Origin: Celeribacter indicus | Lineage (GTDB): Bacteria > Pseudomonadota > Alphaproteobacteria > Rhodobacterales > Rhodobacteraceae | Length of the DNA: 64,000 nucleotides | Assembly (NCBI RefSeq): GCF_000819565.1 | Contig: NZ_CP004393.1 | Coordinates: 1,240,001 to 1,304,000, forward strand | Direction: 5' to 3' | Shown here: one piece after another, positions 1 to 8,026 of the stretch | How the letters are laid out: every line of letters starts with the position of its first letter | Position numbering within the stretch: position 1 is the stretch's first letter | Program-made: the position numbers and the translations under genes | Notes under the pieces: model-generated | Told to the model about the DNA's origin: nothing | Seen by the model: only the letters and a program-made list of their open reading frames with translations | Database searches by the model: none

Positions 1-2
1 AG

Positions 3-617
3 ACGTTCCCGGCCGTGCGCCAGCCCTTTGCCGTGCCGCCGGACTGGTCGGTGCTGGTCGATCTCGGCGTCTCCGGGGCCTCCGATCCCGACGCGATGCT
101 CGCGGCGGTGTTCGAGGCGGCGCTGGAGGCGGGTCTCGTCAGCGACGGCGTGATCGCCCAGAGCGAGGCACAGCGCCAGGCCTTCTGGGCCGTGCGCGAG
201 AGCATTCCGCTCGCCAACAAGGCGGTGGGCGCGATTTCCTCGCATGACATCTCGGTGCCGATTTCGCGGATCCCGGAGTTCATTCCCGAGGGGCAGCGGC
301 GGTTGCAGGCGCTCGGCGAGATCCGGGTGAACTGTTTCGGGCATCTGGGCGACGGCAACCTGCATTACAACGCCTTTCCGGCACAGGGCCGCGACAGGTC
401 GGACTACGACGCGATTCGCGGCGAGGTCGCGCGCGTGGTCCATGACCTCGTCGCCGAATATGACGGTTCCTTCTCCGCCGAGCACGGGGTCGGGCGGCTC
501 AAGGTCGGGGACCTCGAACGCTATGGCGACCCCACGGCGCTCGCGGCGATGCGCGCGATCAAGAAGGCGCTCGATCCCAAGGGCATCATGAATCCCGGTG
601 CGGTCCTGCGCGGCTGA
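3..617 (+). CDS. FAD-linked oxidase / D-2-hydroxyacid dehydrogenase, C-terminal part (5' truncated by window edge)
   Basis: This is the C-terminal ~200 residues of a GlcD-type FAD-binding oxidase; the reading frame is open to the first base of the window, so the start lies outside. The FAD-oxidase C-terminal domain is visible through the motif GHLGDGNLHYN (bases ~349-381) and SAEHGVGRLK (~475-504). These motifs are typical of the domain that covers the flavin in glycolate, D-lactate and D-2-hydroxyglutarate dehydrogenases. Family membership is clear; the substrate cannot be told from this half. The gene stops at 617 and is convergent with apt. Confidence 0.88.
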   Translation, partial: TFPAVRQPFAVPPDWSVLVDLGVSGASDPDAMLAAVFEAALEAGLVSDGVIAQSEAQRQAFWAVRESIPLANKAVGAISSHDISVPISRIPEFIPEGQRRLQALGEIRVNCFGHLGDGNLHYNAFPAQGRDRSDYDAIRGEVARVVHDLVAEYDGSFSAEHGVGRLKVGDLERYGDPTALAAMRAIKKALDPKGIMNPGAVLRG

Positions 618-650
618 GGCGGCGGGAGAGGCATTGCTGCGGAAAGGGAA

Positions 651-684
651 GGCCGCCCGACGTTGGGGGGGTGGTCGGGCGGCC
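651..684. terminator. Hairpin between convergent oxidase and apt genes
   Basis: An 11-bp perfect inverted repeat (GGCCGCCCGAC at 651-661 and its complement at 674-684) with a 12-nt loop lies between two convergent genes. On the minus strand it is followed by TTCCCTTTCC, so it would work best as a terminator for apt. A second short hairpin (arms 717-723 and 731-737) sits closer to apt. Confidence 0.55.
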
Positions 685-800
685 GATGTGAAAGGTTTCA
701 CATGTGGTGCAAACAGCGTCCCGGCTCCTTCGGGACGGGTTCACTTTCGCCCGACTTCGTTACCAAACCGTTTACGTCGCGAAAATAGATGCAATTCTTT

Positions 801-1337
801 TCACGCCCCGTCGAACCGGCAAAGGGCGTGAATGTCGTAGCCCAGTTCCTCGAGCTTCCTGCGGCCGCCGAGATCCGGCAGATCGACGATGAAGGCGCAA
901 CCGACGATCTCTCCGCCGAGCCGTTCGACGAGCCGGATCCCCGCCGCCGCCGTGCCGCCCGTCGCGAGCAGGTCATCGACCATGAGCACTTTCTCCCCGG
1001 CCTCGATCGCATCGTGATGGATCTCGACCACGGCCTCGCCGTATTCGAGCTGATAGTCCTCCGAGATCACCGCGCCGGGAAGCTTGCCCTTCTTGCGGAT
1101 CGGGACGAAGCCGATGGACAACTGGTGCGCGATCGCCCCGCCGAGGATGAAGCCGCGCGCCTCGAGCCCCACGACCTTGTCGATGCGCTGGCCGACATAG
1201 GGATCGAGAAGCTGGTCGACGGCGAGGCGCATCCCGCGCGGATCGGCGAAAAGCGTGGTGACGTCGCGAAACAGGATGCCCTCGTGCGGGAAGTCGACGA
1301 TGGTGCGGATATAGTCGCGGACGGTCTTCGTCTGCAT
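801..1337 (-). CDS. apt: Adenine phosphoribosyltransferase
   Basis: Converts adenine plus PRPP to AMP and pyrophosphate in cytoplasmic purine salvage. The 178-residue length is normal for the family. The PRPP-binding loop [13 protein letters not shown] is at residues 117-129, and the N-terminal [11 protein letters not shown] segment is typical of Apt. The start lies 4 bp downstream of the mtnP stop, so the two are very likely one transcript. This fits the chemistry, because MtnP releases the adenine that Apt uses. Confidence 0.97.
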   Translation of the reverse strand: MQTKTVRDYIRTIVDFPHEGILFRDVTTLFADPRGMRLAVDQLLDPYVGQRIDKVVGLEARGFILGGAIAHQLSIGFVPIRKKGKLPGAVISEDYQLEYGEAVVEIHHDAIEAGEKVLMVDDLLATGGTAAAGIRLVERLGGEIVGCAFIVDLPDLGGRRKLEELGYDIHALCRFDGA

Positions 1338-1341
1338 CGGA

Positions 1342-2214
1342 TCACCCTTTCAGCACACGACCCGCCACGGTCGAGAGTTTCGAGACCAGTGCGGGGTCGC
1401 GCTTTTCCGGGGCGGTCATGATCGCATGTTCGAGCGCGCGGTCGCAGCCGTGGGGGCAGGGGGCATGGGTCGCGCCGAGAAGGCCGGGCAGGGCGGCGAC
1501 GAGCGCCTTCGCATTGGCGGTGTTCGCCCTGAGCGTCGCGAGGATATCGGTGATCTCCACCGCGCCGTGACCGGGATGCCAGCTGTCGTAATCCGTCACC
1601 ATCGCCACGGAGGCATAACAGATCTCCGCCTCCCGCGCGAGTTTTGCCTCGGGCATGTTGGTCATGCCGATCACGTCGCAGCCCCAGTCGCGATACATCC
1701 TGCTTTCGGCCACCGAGGAGAATTGCGGACCTTCCATCGCCAGATAGGTGCCGCCCCGGTGGACGGAGACGCCGGTCCCGCGCGCCGCCTCGAAGGCGAT
1801 GTCCGACAGGCGGTCGCAGACCGGATGCGCGACAGAGACATGCGCCACGCAGCCGCTCGTGAAAAAGGATTTCTCCCGCGCGAAGGTGCGGTCGATGAAC
1901 TGGTCGACGATGACGAAATCGCCCGGCGCCATCTCCTCGCGGAACGAGCCGACGGCGGAGACGGACACGAGATCGGTGACGTCGAGCTGTTTCAGCGCGT
2001 CGATATTGGCGCGGTAGTTGACGCTCGAGGGGCCATGGACATGGCCGCGCCCGTGGCGGGGCAGAAAGGCCATCCTCACCCCCGACAGCACGCCGGTGAG
2101 AACCGCGTCGGAGGGCGCGCCCCAGGGGGTCTCCACGCTCTGCCATCGTGCCTCCTCGAGACCCTCGATCTCGTAGACTCCTGATCCGCCCATCACGCCG
2201 ATCACGCGTTCCAT
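1342..2214 (-). CDS. mtnP: S-methyl-5'-thioadenosine phosphorylase
   Basis: Phosphorolyses methylthioadenosine to adenine and methylthioribose-1-phosphate, the by-product salvage step of polyamine synthesis. The 290-residue protein begins [18 protein letters not shown], with the family's N-terminal GGSG phosphate-binding loop. It carries [20 protein letters not shown] (PNP/MTAP signature) and [18 protein letters not shown] chose the ATG at 2214, because a 23-residue upstream extension is Arg-rich and unlike the family. It is first in an mtnP-apt pair. Confidence 0.95.
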   Translation of the reverse strand: MERVIGVMGGSGVYEIEGLEEARWQSVETPWGAPSDAVLTGVLSGVRMAFLPRHGRGHVHGPSSVNYRANIDALKQLDVTDLVSVSAVGSFREEMAPGDFVIVDQFIDRTFAREKSFFTSGCVAHVSVAHPVCDRLSDIAFEAARGTGVSVHRGGTYLAMEGPQFSSVAESRMYRDWGCDVIGMTNMPEAKLAREAEICYASVAMVTDYDSWHPGHGAVEITDILATLRANTANAKALVAALPGLLGATHAPCPHGCDRALEHAIMTAPEKRDPALVSKLSTVAGRVLKG

Positions 2215-2370
2215 GCCTTGCCTCCGCCGTCTCCGTTGCGCGGGGCGAGTTTGCGGTGCCGCGCCGCGGCACGCAAGCGGCAAAAGCGACGCGGCGGGGC
2301 TTTCCCGGCTCTTGCCAAAGCTCCGGGGACCTCTTTACATGCCGCCCACCTTGCATGGGGCGGAGGAGCG

Positions 2371-3495
2371 ATGCGGATCGAGTTCGACAGGGGGCCCGGC
2401 GGGCGCGGTGCGGTCTTCGACGGCGCGCGGGAAATCGTGCGCGCGGAGCGGCCGGAGCAGGTCGAGGCGGCCTTTGCGCGGCTCGCGGCGGCGCAGTCGG
2501 GCGGCGCCTGGCTCGCCGGCTATTTCACCTATGAGCTCGGCTATTGCTTCGAGCCGCGGCTCCTGCCGTGCCTTCCGCGGGAGCGGCACTGGCCGCTTCT
2601 GGAGGTCGGGCTCTATGACGCGCCGGGCGGGCCCGTGCGGCGGCGCGCGGCGGCGCACGGCGGCACGTCCCTCCGCCCGGCGTGGAGCGCCGACGACTAT
2701 GCCCGCGCCTTCGACAGGGTCGCGCGGTATATCCGTGCCGGCGACATCTATCAGGCCAACCTGACCTTTCCGCTCTCCCTCGCCACCGCACTTTCGCCCC
2801 GCGCGCTCTATGACCGCCTTGCCGCCCGGCAGCCGGTCGGGCATGGCGTGCTGATCGAGTGCGGCAACGGCGACGCGATCCTGTCGCGCTCGCCCGAACT
2901 CTTCTACGAGACCGACGGGCAGGGCGGCATTTCCGTGCGGCCGATGAAGGGCACCGTGCCGCGCGGGCGCACGGAGGCCGACGACAGGGCCGCGCGGGAC
3001 TGGCTCGCCGCCTCGGAAAAGAACCAGGCCGAGAACCTGATGATCGTCGATCTGCTGCGCAACGACCTGTCGCGGATTTCGGAGGTCGGATCGGTGAAGG
3101 TGCCCGATCTCTTCACCATCGAAACCTATGCGACGGTGCATCAGATGACTTCGACCGTGACCGCGCGGCTGTTGCCCGGCCTCCGCCTCGGGGATATCTT
3201 CCGCGCACTCTTTCCCTGCGGCTCCATCACCGGCGCGCCGAAGATCCGCGCGATGCAGATCCTCCGCGACCTCGAGGCGGGACCACGCGGCGTCTATTGC
3301 GGCTCGATCGGCTGGGCCGCGCCCGACGGGCGTTCCGAATTCAACGTGGCGATCCGCACGCTGGAAAAGGCGGGGGAGATCCTTCGCCTGCATGTCGGCG
3401 GCGGGGTGGTTTACGACAGCGACGCGCGGGGCGAATATGACGAGGCGCTTCTGAAGGCGCGGTTTGCCGAACTGGAGGAGGGCGGCCATGGCTGA
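2371..3495 (+). CDS. pabB: Aminodeoxychorismate synthase component I
   Basis: Forms 4-amino-4-deoxychorismate from chorismate and ammonia for folate synthesis. The 374-residue protein has the chorismate-binding signature GSITGAPKIRAMQIL at about residues 284-298, plus the KGTVPRG and NLMIVDLLRNDL motifs of this superfamily. The start at 2371 follows GGAGGAGCG, a good ribosome site; longer upstream in-frame sequence is Arg/Ala-rich and looks non-coding. The end overlaps the next gene by 8 bp, so the two are translationally coupled. The compact length and the class IV aminotransferase partner favour PabB over TrpE. Confidence 0.93.
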   Translation: MRIEFDRGPGGRGAVFDGAREIVRAERPEQVEAAFARLAAAQSGGAWLAGYFTYELGYCFEPRLLPCLPRERHWPLLEVGLYDAPGGPVRRRAAAHGGTSLRPAWSADDYARAFDRVARYIRAGDIYQANLTFPLSLATALSPRALYDRLAARQPVGHGVLIECGNGDAILSRSPELFYETDGQGGISVRPMKGTVPRGRTEADDRAARDWLAASEKNQAENLMIVDLLRNDLSRISEVGSVKVPDLFTIETYATVHQMTSTVTARLLPGLRLGDIFRALFPCGSITGAPKIRAMQILRDLEAGPRGVYCGSIGWAAPDGRSEFNVAIRTLEKAGEILRLHVGGGVVYDSDARGEYDEALLKARFAELEEGGHG

Positions 3496-4105
3496 CGGGT
3501 TCCGCATCATCGAGACGCTGGGATACGCCCCCGCCGGGGGCGCAGAGCGTGCCGCGCGGCATGTCGCGCGGATGGGCCGGACGGCGGCGGCGCTCGGCAT
3601 CGCCTTCGACGCGGGGCGCGCGGCGGCGCTTCTGGACGGGTTCTCCCACGAGGCGCCGCGCCGCCTGCGCCTCACGCTTGCCCGCGACGGGGCGCTGGAG
3701 CTGGAGGACGGGCCGCTCGCGCCGGCAAAGCCGCTCTGGCGTGTCGCGCTGCATGAGGCGCGGCTGTCGAGCGCCGATCCCTGGCTGCGGGTGAAGACGA
3801 CCGAACGCAGCCTCTATGACGAGGCGCGCGCCAACCTGCCGGAGGGGATCGACGAATGGCTCTTTCTCAACGAGCGCGGCGAGCTCTGCGAGGGCACGAT
3901 CACCAATGTCTTTCTCGAGATCGAGGGGCAGTGGCTCACGCCCGCGCTCTCGAGCGGCCTGCTGCCCGGCATCCTGCGCGAGACCCTGATCGGGACGGGC
4001 GACGTCACCGAGGGCGTGCTCACCGCCGCGGACCTGCATGCGGCGCGGCGCATCCGGGTCGGCAATGCCCTGCGCGGGCTGATCGGAGCGGAGCTGGTCG
4101 CCTGA
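3488..4105 (+). CDS. pabC: Class IV aminotransferase, probable 4-amino-4-deoxychorismate lyase
   Basis: Probably releases pyruvate from aminodeoxychorismate to give p-aminobenzoate, using PLP. The 205-residue protein carries the fold-type IV pattern: the PLP lysine region VKTTERSLYDEAR near residue 103, then NERGELCEGTITNVF, and LLPGILRETL. It starts inside the end of pabB (8-bp overlap), which supports the PabC role over branched-chain or D-amino-acid aminotransferase. It is shorter than E. coli PabC (~269), mainly in the N-terminal domain. Confidence 0.87.
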   Translation: MADGFRIIETLGYAPAGGAERAARHVARMGRTAAALGIAFDAGRAAALLDGFSHEAPRRLRLTLARDGALELEDGPLAPAKPLWRVALHEARLSSADPWLRVKTTERSLYDEARANLPEGIDEWLFLNERGELCEGTITNVFLEIEGQWLTPALSSGLLPGILRETLIGTGDVTEGVLTAADLHAARRIRVGNALRGLIGAELVA

Positions 4106-4247
4106 GGGCGCGGCCGCGGGCCTGTGGCGCTCCTGCCACGCGGCCTGGCCCCGCCATGGCATTTTGCCTTTCGGTCGGCGCCCATCCGCGTTAAGAGGGG
4201 CGGCAAACGCACCCTTCCTGACATCCGCCCGACATCTGGGGACTCCC

Positions 4248-5858
4248 GTGATCCAATCCGCGCTCGCAAGTTTTGCGAAAACCCTCTCCATCAGCTCCTC
4301 GCCCTCCTACCCGCTGACCCCCGCGCAGGCGAAGACCGATCTGCTCTCCGGCCTGACCGTCGCGCTGGCGCTCGTGCCGGAGGCGGTCGCCTTCGCCTTC
4401 GTCGCCGGGGTCAACCCGCTGGTCGGGCTTTACGCGGCCTTCCTCATGGGCCTCGTCACCGCCGTGTTCGGCGGACGGCCGGGGATGATCTCGGGGGCGA
4501 CCGGGGCGATCGCCGTGGTGCTCGTGAGCCTCGTGGCCGATCACGGCGTCGAATACCTCTTTGCCACGGTGGTGCTGATGGGCGTGCTGCAACTGCTCGC
4601 AGGTGTCTTCCGCCTCGGCAAGTTCATCCGCCTCGTGCCGCATCCGGTGATGCTCGGCTTCGTCAACGGGCTGGCCATCGTCATCTTCCTCGCCCAGCTC
4701 ACCCAGTTCAAGGTGCCGGGCACCGACAGCTACATGACCGGCCTGTCTCTGGCCATCATGCTGGGGCTCGTCGGGCTGACGATGGCGGTGATCCATTTCC
4801 TGCCGAAGCTGACGACGGTGCTGCCCGCGCCGCTCGCCGGGATTCTCGTGACCGCCGCCGTGGTGATCGCCTTCGGCATCGACGTGCCGCGCGTCGGCGA
4901 CATGGCGACGATCAAGGGGGGGCTGCCGGAGTTCCACATTCCCGCCGTGCCGATGTTCGAAAGCCCCGAGCAATTCCTGACCGTGCTCGGCATCATCTTT
5001 CCCTATGCGCTCATCGCCGCCGCCGTGGGGCTGATCGAGAGCCTCCTCACGCTCAACCTCGTCGGCGAGATCAAGGGCGAGCGCGGCGGGGTCTCGCAGG
5101 AATGCCTCGCGCAGGGCGCCGCGAATGTCGTCACCGGATTCTTCGGCGGCATGGGCGGCTGCGCGATGATCGGGCAGTCGATGATCAACGTGAAATCCGG
5201 CGGGCGGACCCGCCTTGCGGGCATTGCCGCCGCGCTGTTCCTCCTGCTCTTCATCGTCGCGGCGAGCCCGCTCATCGAACAGATCCCGCTCGCCGCGCTC
5301 GTCGGCGTGATGTTCATGGTGGTGATCGGCACCTTCGCGTGGAATTCCTTCACCGTCATGCGCAAGGTGCCGCGGGTCGATGCCTTCGTGATCGTGCTCG
5401 TCACCGTGGTGACCGTGCTCGAGGATCTCGCCGTCGCGGTGGTCGTGGGCGTCATCGTCTCGGCGCTCGCCTATGCCTGGCAGAACGCGCGGCGCATCCA
5501 TGCGAAGTCCTACGAAACCCCGGAGGGCGCAAAGGTCTATCAGGTGCAGGGGCCGCTCTTCTTCGGCTCGGCCGAGGGCTTCCTCGAACTCTTCGACCCG
5601 GCGCAGGATCCCGCGCTGGTGATCGTCGATTTCTCCGACAGCCGCGTGGCCGACCAGTCGGCGCTGAACGCGATCGAGAGCCTTGCCGCGAAATACGAGG
5701 CGGCGGGCAAGCGCATCCAGCTCCGGCACCTGTCGCGCGACTGCCACCGCCTGCTGAAGGCGGCGGGCCATCTGATGATCGACAGCGATGACGACCCCGA
5801 TTACGAGATCGCCACGGACTACCAGGTCCGCACCGGCGTGCTCGGCGCCGGTCACTGA
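4248..5858 (+). CDS. SulP-family inorganic anion transporter with STAS domain
   Basis: Inner-membrane anion transporter of the SLC26/SulP family (sulfate, bicarbonate or similar). Residues ~25-420 form a run of hydrophobic segments starting DLLSGLTVALALVPEAVAF, the family's first conserved helix. The C-terminus (~430-520) is a STAS domain with VIVDFSDSRVADQSALNAIE. I prefer the GTG at 4248, which gives MIQSALASFAKTL; an ATG at 4164 would add a 28-residue Arg-rich leader. The substrate is not readable from sequence. SulP genes are common in marine alphaproteobacteria, where some act as bicarbonate carriers. Confidence 0.92.
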   Translation: MIQSALASFAKTLSISSSPSYPLTPAQAKTDLLSGLTVALALVPEAVAFAFVAGVNPLVGLYAAFLMGLVTAVFGGRPGMISGATGAIAVVLVSLVADHGVEYLFATVVLMGVLQLLAGVFRLGKFIRLVPHPVMLGFVNGLAIVIFLAQLTQFKVPGTDSYMTGLSLAIMLGLVGLTMAVIHFLPKLTTVLPAPLAGILVTAAVVIAFGIDVPRVGDMATIKGGLPEFHIPAVPMFESPEQFLTVLGIIFPYALIAAAVGLIESLLTLNLVGEIKGERGGVSQECLAQGAANVVTGFFGGMGGCAMIGQSMINVKSGGRTRLAGIAAALFLLLFIVAASPLIEQIPLAALVGVMFMVVIGTFAWNSFTVMRKVPRVDAFVIVLVTVVTVLEDLAVAVVVGVIVSALAYAWQNARRIHAKSYETPEGAKVYQVQGPLFFGSAEGFLELFDPAQDPALVIVDFSDSRVADQSALNAIESLAAKYEAAGKRIQLRHLSRDCHRLLKAAGHLMIDSDDDPDYEIATDYQVRTGVLGAGH

Positions 5859-5910
5859 GGCGACAGGTTCGAAAATGACAGGAAGTTGGCGCCCCGGCGC
5901 CCCCCTGCCG

Positions 5911-5936
5911 TTTCCTTTGCTGCAAAAATACTCATG
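5911..5936. repeat. Short dispersed repeat, copy 1
   Basis: A TTTCCTTTGCTGCAAAAATACTCATG-type element lies between the convergent SulP and flavin-reductase genes. The same sequence, with 3-4 changes, appears twice as an inverted pair at 23852-23911, also between genes. It is AT-rich against a GC-rich background. It is a conserved intergenic repeat rather than coding sequence, possibly a transcription-end or RNA-processing signal; the function is inferred only. Confidence 0.6.
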
Positions 5937-5958
5937 CCACGGCCGGGCCCCGGCGTGG

Positions 5959-6543
5959 TCAGTCGTCCGGTCGCGCCAGTTCGAAGATCTCCGTCACCTC
6001 GGTGTAGTCGCGATAGCCGAGGCGGGCGAGCATCCGCGCGTGCACCACGTCGAACCGGCCGTCGATCACGCAATCCGGGCGGATATGGATGCCCACCACC
6101 TCGCCGAAGACGACGTGGTTGTCCTTCCCCGCGAGCCGCAGGATCTGCGTCATGCGGCATTCGAGCGAGGCGGGCGCGTCCTCCACCCGCGAACAGGCGA
6201 TTTCCCGGCAGGGCGCGCGCAGGGCGCCGGAATGGGTGAATTCGTCCTCCGCCCGGCCGAGTGTGGCGGAGGAGGCGTTCATCACCGCGATCTGGTTCGC
6301 TCCCACGAGGTTGACGCAGAAGACGCCGGTCTGTTCGATATTGGCAAGGCTGTCCTTCCGGCCCGTCGAGGCGAACATCACCTGCGGCGGGACATAGGCG
6401 ACGGCGTTGAAGAAGGAATAGGGCGCGAGATTTTCGACCCCGCGGGCCGAGCGCGTCGAAATCCAGCCGATCGGCCGCGGCGACACGATTGCGTTGAAGG
6501 GGTTGTGCGGCAGACCGTGGCCGTCCTCCGGGCGGTAATACAT
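5959..6543 (-). CDS. Flavin reductase family protein (FMN-binding split barrel)
   Basis: A 194-residue protein of the flavin reductase/DIM6-NTAB family. Such proteins bind FMN and serve as NAD(P)H:flavin reductases or small flavoproteins. The N-terminus MYYRPEDGHGLPHNPFNAIVSPRPIGWISTR is the classic start of this family (PRPIGWIST contacts the flavin phosphate), followed by NLAPYSFFNAVAY. Length is normal. Neither partner oxygenase nor substrate can be inferred, since the neighbours are unrelated. Confidence 0.88.
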   Translation of the reverse strand: MYYRPEDGHGLPHNPFNAIVSPRPIGWISTRSARGVENLAPYSFFNAVAYVPPQVMFASTGRKDSLANIEQTGVFCVNLVGANQIAVMNASSATLGRAEDEFTHSGALRAPCREIACSRVEDAPASLECRMTQILRLAGKDNHVVFGEVVGIHIRPDCVIDGRFDVVHARMLARLGYRDYTEVTEIFELARPDD

Positions 6544-6716
6544 TGCGCGCTCCTTTCCTTGACCTGTCTCAGGATTAGACCGTCCCGGCGTCGGGGGAAA
6601 CCGCTTTTGCGGGCGCAGGACCGGCGGATGCCGGACCCGGCGCGCGGCATGGACGCCGCCCCGGACAAGTGATAGCAGGTGAGCGACCGGCGGGCGGACA
6701 GGGACAAGGGACGGGC

Positions 6717-7208
6717 GTGTATCGGCTGGAAGTGGAAAGCGAGGCGGACTGGTGGGAGGTCGAGGCCCTCTATGACACCTGTTTCGCGCCCGGACGCGAG
6801 CTTCTCTCCTCCTACCGCCTGCGCGACGGTGTGCCGAAGGTCGCCGATCTCTGCCTCGTCGCCCGCGACCAGGACGGCGTGCTCGCCGCCGCGATCCGCT
6901 ACTGGCCGATCCGCGTCGGGGCGGGGGAACACCGCGCGCTCCTGCTCGGTCCCGTGGCGGTCCACCCGACGCGCCAGGGCGAGGGGCTCGGCGGAATGCT
7001 GATCAACGAGAGCATGGCGGAGGCGGTGAAGCTCGGCTGGGAGCGTGTGATGCTGGTGGGCGACGAGCCCTATTATTCGCGCTTCGGGTTCGAAAAGCTC
7101 GATCACGTCGAAATGCCGCCCCCCACCAACCCCGACCGGGTGCTCGGCGTCGCCCTGCGCCCCGGCGCCTGGGACGGTGTCGAAGGGCTTGTCCACAAGG
7201 ACGTCTGA
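6717..7208 (+). CDS. GNAT-family N-acetyltransferase
   Basis: About 163 residues with an acetyl-CoA binding pattern: LLLGPVAVHPTRQGEGLGGMLI (motif A, QGEGLG pyrophosphate loop) and VMLVGDEPYYSRFGFEK, the usual end of YhbS-like GNATs. The GTG at 6717 gives MYRLEVESEADWWEVEALYD and has purine-rich GGGACAAGGG upstream; another GTG at 6669 would add 16 low-complexity residues. The acceptor is unknown. It is followed closely by the EcsC gene and may be co-transcribed with it. Confidence 0.85.
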   Translation: MYRLEVESEADWWEVEALYDTCFAPGRELLSSYRLRDGVPKVADLCLVARDQDGVLAAAIRYWPIRVGAGEHRALLLGPVAVHPTRQGEGLGGMLINESMAEAVKLGWERVMLVGDEPYYSRFGFEKLDHVEMPPPTNPDRVLGVALRPGAWDGVEGLVHKDV

Positions 7209-7224
7209 CACCACATTACCGGGC

Positions 7225-7998
7225 ATGACACCCAGACGACCGCCCGCGCTCACCGATGGAACCCATGCCGTGCTCCAGGCGCCCACGCCGGAGGCGGTGC
7301 GTGCGATCGCGCGGCGGCTGAAGCGGGCGAACAATCCCGGCATGCAGCTTCTGAACCTCGTCGGCGGAACGGCGGACGGGCTTTTCGGCCGGTTGCCCGC
7401 GCCGGTGCGCGGCCGGCTCGAGGGGGCGACGATGTCCGCGCTCGAGATGGCCTTCGACGGCGCGGCGCGCGGGCGGCGGGCTGTGAAGGGCGGGACATGG
7501 CTGTCGCGGGCGGTGACTTCCGGTCTCGGGGCCGCGGGCGGGGCGGGCGGGCTGCCGACGGCGCTCGCGGAACTGCCGGTGACGACGACGGTGCTCCTGC
7601 ACGCGATCCAGGGCGTTGCGGAGGACTACGGCTTCGATCCCTCCCGCGACGACGTGCGCAAGGCCTGCATCCAGGTCTTTGCCGCCGCCGGCCCGCTCGA
7701 GAGCGACGACGGGGCCGATCTCGGCTTTCTCGCGGCGCGCACGACGCTGACCGGCGCGACCCTCCAGGGCATCATCGCGCGGGTCGCGCCGCGCCTTTCG
7801 GTCGTGCTGGGGCAGAAGCTCGCGACCCAGACCGTGCCGGTTTTGGGTGCGGTGGCGGGGGCGGCGACGAATTACGCCTTCACCGCCTATTATCAGGACA
7901 TGGCGCATGTGAGCTTCGCGATGATGCGTCTCGCGGAGGACAGCGACCGCAGCTTCGACGAGCTCAAGGAAATGCTGCGCGCGGAGCTGGCGCGTTAG
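7225..7998 (+). CDS. EcsC family protein
   Basis: A 257-residue protein matching the EcsC family, whose biochemical role is not settled. Recognisable parts are LPTALAELPVTTTVLLHAIQGVAEDYGFDP, with DVRKACIQVFA after it, and VPVLGAVAGAATNYAFTAYYQDMAHVSFAMMRL near the C-terminus. Two weakly hydrophobic, Gly/Ala-rich stretches suggest membrane association. The ATG at 7225 lies 16 bp past the acetyltransferase stop and follows ATTACCGGGC. Confidence 0.8.
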   Translation: MTPRRPPALTDGTHAVLQAPTPEAVRAIARRLKRANNPGMQLLNLVGGTADGLFGRLPAPVRGRLEGATMSALEMAFDGAARGRRAVKGGTWLSRAVTSGLGAAGGAGGLPTALAELPVTTTVLLHAIQGVAEDYGFDPSRDDVRKACIQVFAAAGPLESDDGADLGFLAARTTLTGATLQGIIARVAPRLSVVLGQKLATQTVPVLGAVAGAATNYAFTAYYQDMAHVSFAMMRLAEDSDRSFDELKEMLRAELAR

Positions 7999-8026
7999 TC
8001 CCGGCGTTCCGGGGGCCGGATCCCGC